Origin: Parvularcula sp. LCG005
GTDB lineage: Bacteria; Pseudomonadota; Alphaproteobacteria; Caulobacterales; Parvularculaceae
DNA length: 64,000 nt
NCBI RefSeq assembly: GCF_032930845.1
Contig: NZ_CP136758.1
Coordinates: 434,001 to 498,000, forward strand
Direction: 5' to 3'
Within the stretch, counting starts at the first letter, position 1, and every line of letters starts with the position of its first letter. Below the pieces are notes generated by a model that was not told the origin of the DNA, did no database searches, and worked only from the letters and a program-made list of their open reading frames with translations. This document shows, piece after piece, positions 62,428 through 64,000 of the stretch. The translations under genes and the position numbers were made by a program.

Positions 62428-63249
62428 ATGAGGCTGTTGTTCCTCGGGGATATTATGGGCCGGACCGGCCGCACGGCGGTCGCCGAGCAATTGCCCGGCC
62501 TGCGCAAAGCCTGGCAGGTGGATTTTGTCATCGCCAATGCTGAAAACGCGGCGGGGGGCTTCGGTGTCACGGGGGCCATCGCGCACTCACTGTTCGAAGC
62601 GGGCGTCGACTGCATCACGACCGGCAACCACGCCTTCGACCAGAAAGACGACATCTCCTTTTTTGATGACGAGCCGCGCATGTTGCGGCCGGCCAATTTC
62701 CCGCGGTCCAATCCCGGACGCGGGGCAGGGCTATATTTTACCAAAGACGATCGCCGGGTGCTGGTCATCCAGCTGCATGGCCAGCGGTTCATGAACCCGA
62801 TGGATGACATGATCCCGGCGCTTGAGCGCGAGATGAGCGGCATGAGCCTCGGGCATGAGGCCGATGCGATCGTCGTCGATGTCCATGCCGAGGCGACGAG
62901 TGAGAAATACGTCATCGGCCATTATATGGATGGGCGCGTGAGCCTCGTCTGCGGCAGTCACACCCATGTGCCCACAGCAGATGTACAGGTCCTGCCCGGC
63001 GGAACGGCGTTTCAGGCCGACGCTGGCATGTGCGGCGACTATGACAGTGTCATCGGAATGGAGAAGCACGCACCCATCGAGAACATGGTCAGCAAGATCA
63101 AATCCGGCCGCATGGTTCCAGCGTCTGGTGAGGCGACGATCTGCGGCATTGTGGTGGATACGGATGACCGGACGGGTCTGTCCACTGGCGCCTGGGCCGT
63201 CAGGGTCGGTGGACGCCTGGCCGCCGCGGCGCCGCCAGCGAAAGGCTAG
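62428..63249 (+). CDS. YmdB-like metallophosphoesterase (TIGR00282)
   Basis: This 273-residue enzyme has calcineurin-type metal motifs: FLGDIMG (Asp8), NAENAAGG, TTGNHAFDQ, DVHAEATSEK and GSHTHVPTAD. The family includes B. subtilis YmdB, a phosphodiesterase acting on cyclic or 2',3'-cyclic nucleotides. ATG at 62428 follows AAAGGG; a GTG two codons upstream is the alternative. It ends 5 bp before the LysR gene. Confidence 0.93.
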   Translation: MRLLFLGDIMGRTGRTAVAEQLPGLRKAWQVDFVIANAENAAGGFGVTGAIAHSLFEAGVDCITTGNHAFDQKDDISFFDDEPRMLRPANFPRSNPGRGAGLYFTKDDRRVLVIQLHGQRFMNPMDDMIPALEREMSGMSLGHEADAIVVDVHAEATSEKYVIGHYMDGRVSLVCGSHTHVPTADVQVLPGGTAFQADAGMCGDYDSVIGMEKHAPIENMVSKIKSGRMVPASGEATICGIVVDTDDRTGLSTGAWAVRVGGRLAAAAPPAKG

Positions 63250-63254
63250 CCGCG

Positions 63255-64000
63255 ATGGATCGCTATGATGACATGGTGGTGTTTCAGCTGCTGGCGCGCA
63301 CGGGCACCATTTCTGCCGCCGCTGCGGAGCTGAACGTGGCACCTTCTGCTGTCAGTCGCCGACTGAAGGCGCTGGAGGATCGTCTCGGGGTCCAGCTGGT
63401 CCAGCGGACGACGCGGAAGATGACCCTGACGCCATCGGGTGAAGCCTATCTCGCCGGGGCGAACAGTATCGTCGGACAGCTTGATGAGCTGGAAGGCAAT
63501 CTGCAGGCCGGCGCGGGCACGCTGACCGGCACCATCCGCATGACCGCGCCATTGTCTTTTGCGCTCATGGCCCTGCCTGCCGTGCTTGACAGCTTCATGC
63601 GTCAGCACCCGGGCGTTGTCATCGACCTGCATCTGTCCGACAGCCGCGTTGATCTTGTTGCTGAGGGGTTTGATCTTGCTCTGCGCATTGGAGAGCTTGG
63701 CAACTCGACGCTGAAGGCGCGGCGCCTTTGCGGGATCGAATTCGCGCTCTGCGCCTCACCCAAATTTCTCGAGCAGCATGGCGATATTCAGACGCCGGAT
63801 GATCTTCAGGGGCTGCCCGCCTGTATCTATACGGGGGAAGTCCAGGGGACCATCTGGCGCTGGCGCTCGCCCGAGGGGGGCGAAGGGCAGGTGCAGGTCC
63901 AGACCATCGTCAAGGCCAATAATGGCGACATCCTGCGTGAGCTCGCGATCCATCATCACGGTCTCGTTTGCTCGCCGCGGTTCATCCTGCGGCCGGGACT
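63255..64000 (+). CDS. LysR-type transcriptional regulator, 3' end cut by the window
   Basis: ATG at 63255 opens a frame that runs off the window after 248 codons. The N-terminal winged helix is clear (MVVFQLLARTGTISAAAAEL, NVAPSAVSRRLKALEDRLGV, RTTRKMTLTPSGEAYL), followed by the substrate-binding domain (LTGTIRMTAPLSFALMALPA, FDLALRIGEL). The last roughly 50 residues are missing. It belongs to the CrgA/DmlR-like branch by the TAPLSF...DLALRIG pattern. It follows the phosphoesterase gene by 5 bp. Confidence 0.92.
   Translation, partial: MDRYDDMVVFQLLARTGTISAAAAELNVAPSAVSRRLKALEDRLGVQLVQRTTRKMTLTPSGEAYLAGANSIVGQLDELEGNLQAGAGTLTGTIRMTAPLSFALMALPAVLDSFMRQHPGVVIDLHLSDSRVDLVAEGFDLALRIGELGNSTLKARRLCGIEFALCASPKFLEQHGDIQTPDDLQGLPACIYTGEVQGTIWRWRSPEGGEGQVQVQTIVKANNGDILRELAIHHHGLVCSPRFILRPG

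Overview
The window is a GC-rich, gene-dense bacterial chromosome segment. Gene content and order point to an alphaproteobacterium. The run murA - DUF2948 - hisD - UPF0262 - low-molecular-weight phosphatase-like gene - infA - maf - RNase E/G - yacG (about 8.7-15.8 kb) is an arrangement I know from that class. The single-chain cysNC, the cisplatin-type DNA ligase with its exonuclease, and complex I subunits of alphaproteobacterial type agree. Xylan-degrading enzymes, TonB-dependent uptake and VPLPA-CTERM sorting signals would fit a marine or biofilm-living member (Hyphomonadaceae or Parvularculaceae-like), but that placement is inference.

Layout: 0-1.7 kb is the edge of a polysaccharide locus (glycosyltransferase end, flippase). 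1.8-8.7 kb holds a large zinc metalloprotease, tRNA-Thr(GGT) with promoter and terminator, a glyoxalase-related protein, an ABC-F ATPase and a GH43 lipoprotein. 8.7-15.8 kb is the conserved housekeeping cluster, preceded by a 45-codon gene coupled to murA. 15.8-17.8 kb is an OmpR/EnvZ-type two-component pair. 17.8-20.6 kb is cysD-cysNC, with a palindromic operator inside its promoter. 20.8-29.3 kb has a TolC-type protein, uvrB, a DUF2520 protein, an AEC transporter and the ligase/exonuclease pair. 29.4-37.1 kb has a frameshifted DUF2793/esterase gene, msrB, ubiA, a GH8 enzyme, an aminotransferase and an orphan histidine kinase.

37.3-57.3 kb contains complex I genes nuoE, nuoF, nuoG and nuoHI, scattered among unrelated genes: a TonB-dependent receptor with a BlaI/CopY-like operator, an IS5-family insertion sequence, a polysaccharide deacetylase, two VPLPA-CTERM proteins, ttcA, a cyclic-nucleotide-domain/thioredoxin-reductase-like flavoprotein and an acyltransferase. 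57.4-64 kb ends with galU, trkH, a sugar-type methyltransferase, a YmdB-like phosphoesterase and a truncated LysR regulator.

The most notable observation is the insertion sequence at 40.2-41.6 kb. It has matching ends, CTAG target duplications, a transposase made by a -1 frameshift, and an unrelated 167-residue passenger gene. It sits exactly in a CTAG that would have served as the overlapping stop codons of two convergent genes, so both stay intact. Four other convergent gene pairs here still end in such a shared CTAG. No rRNA genes, CRISPR arrays or prophage were seen.
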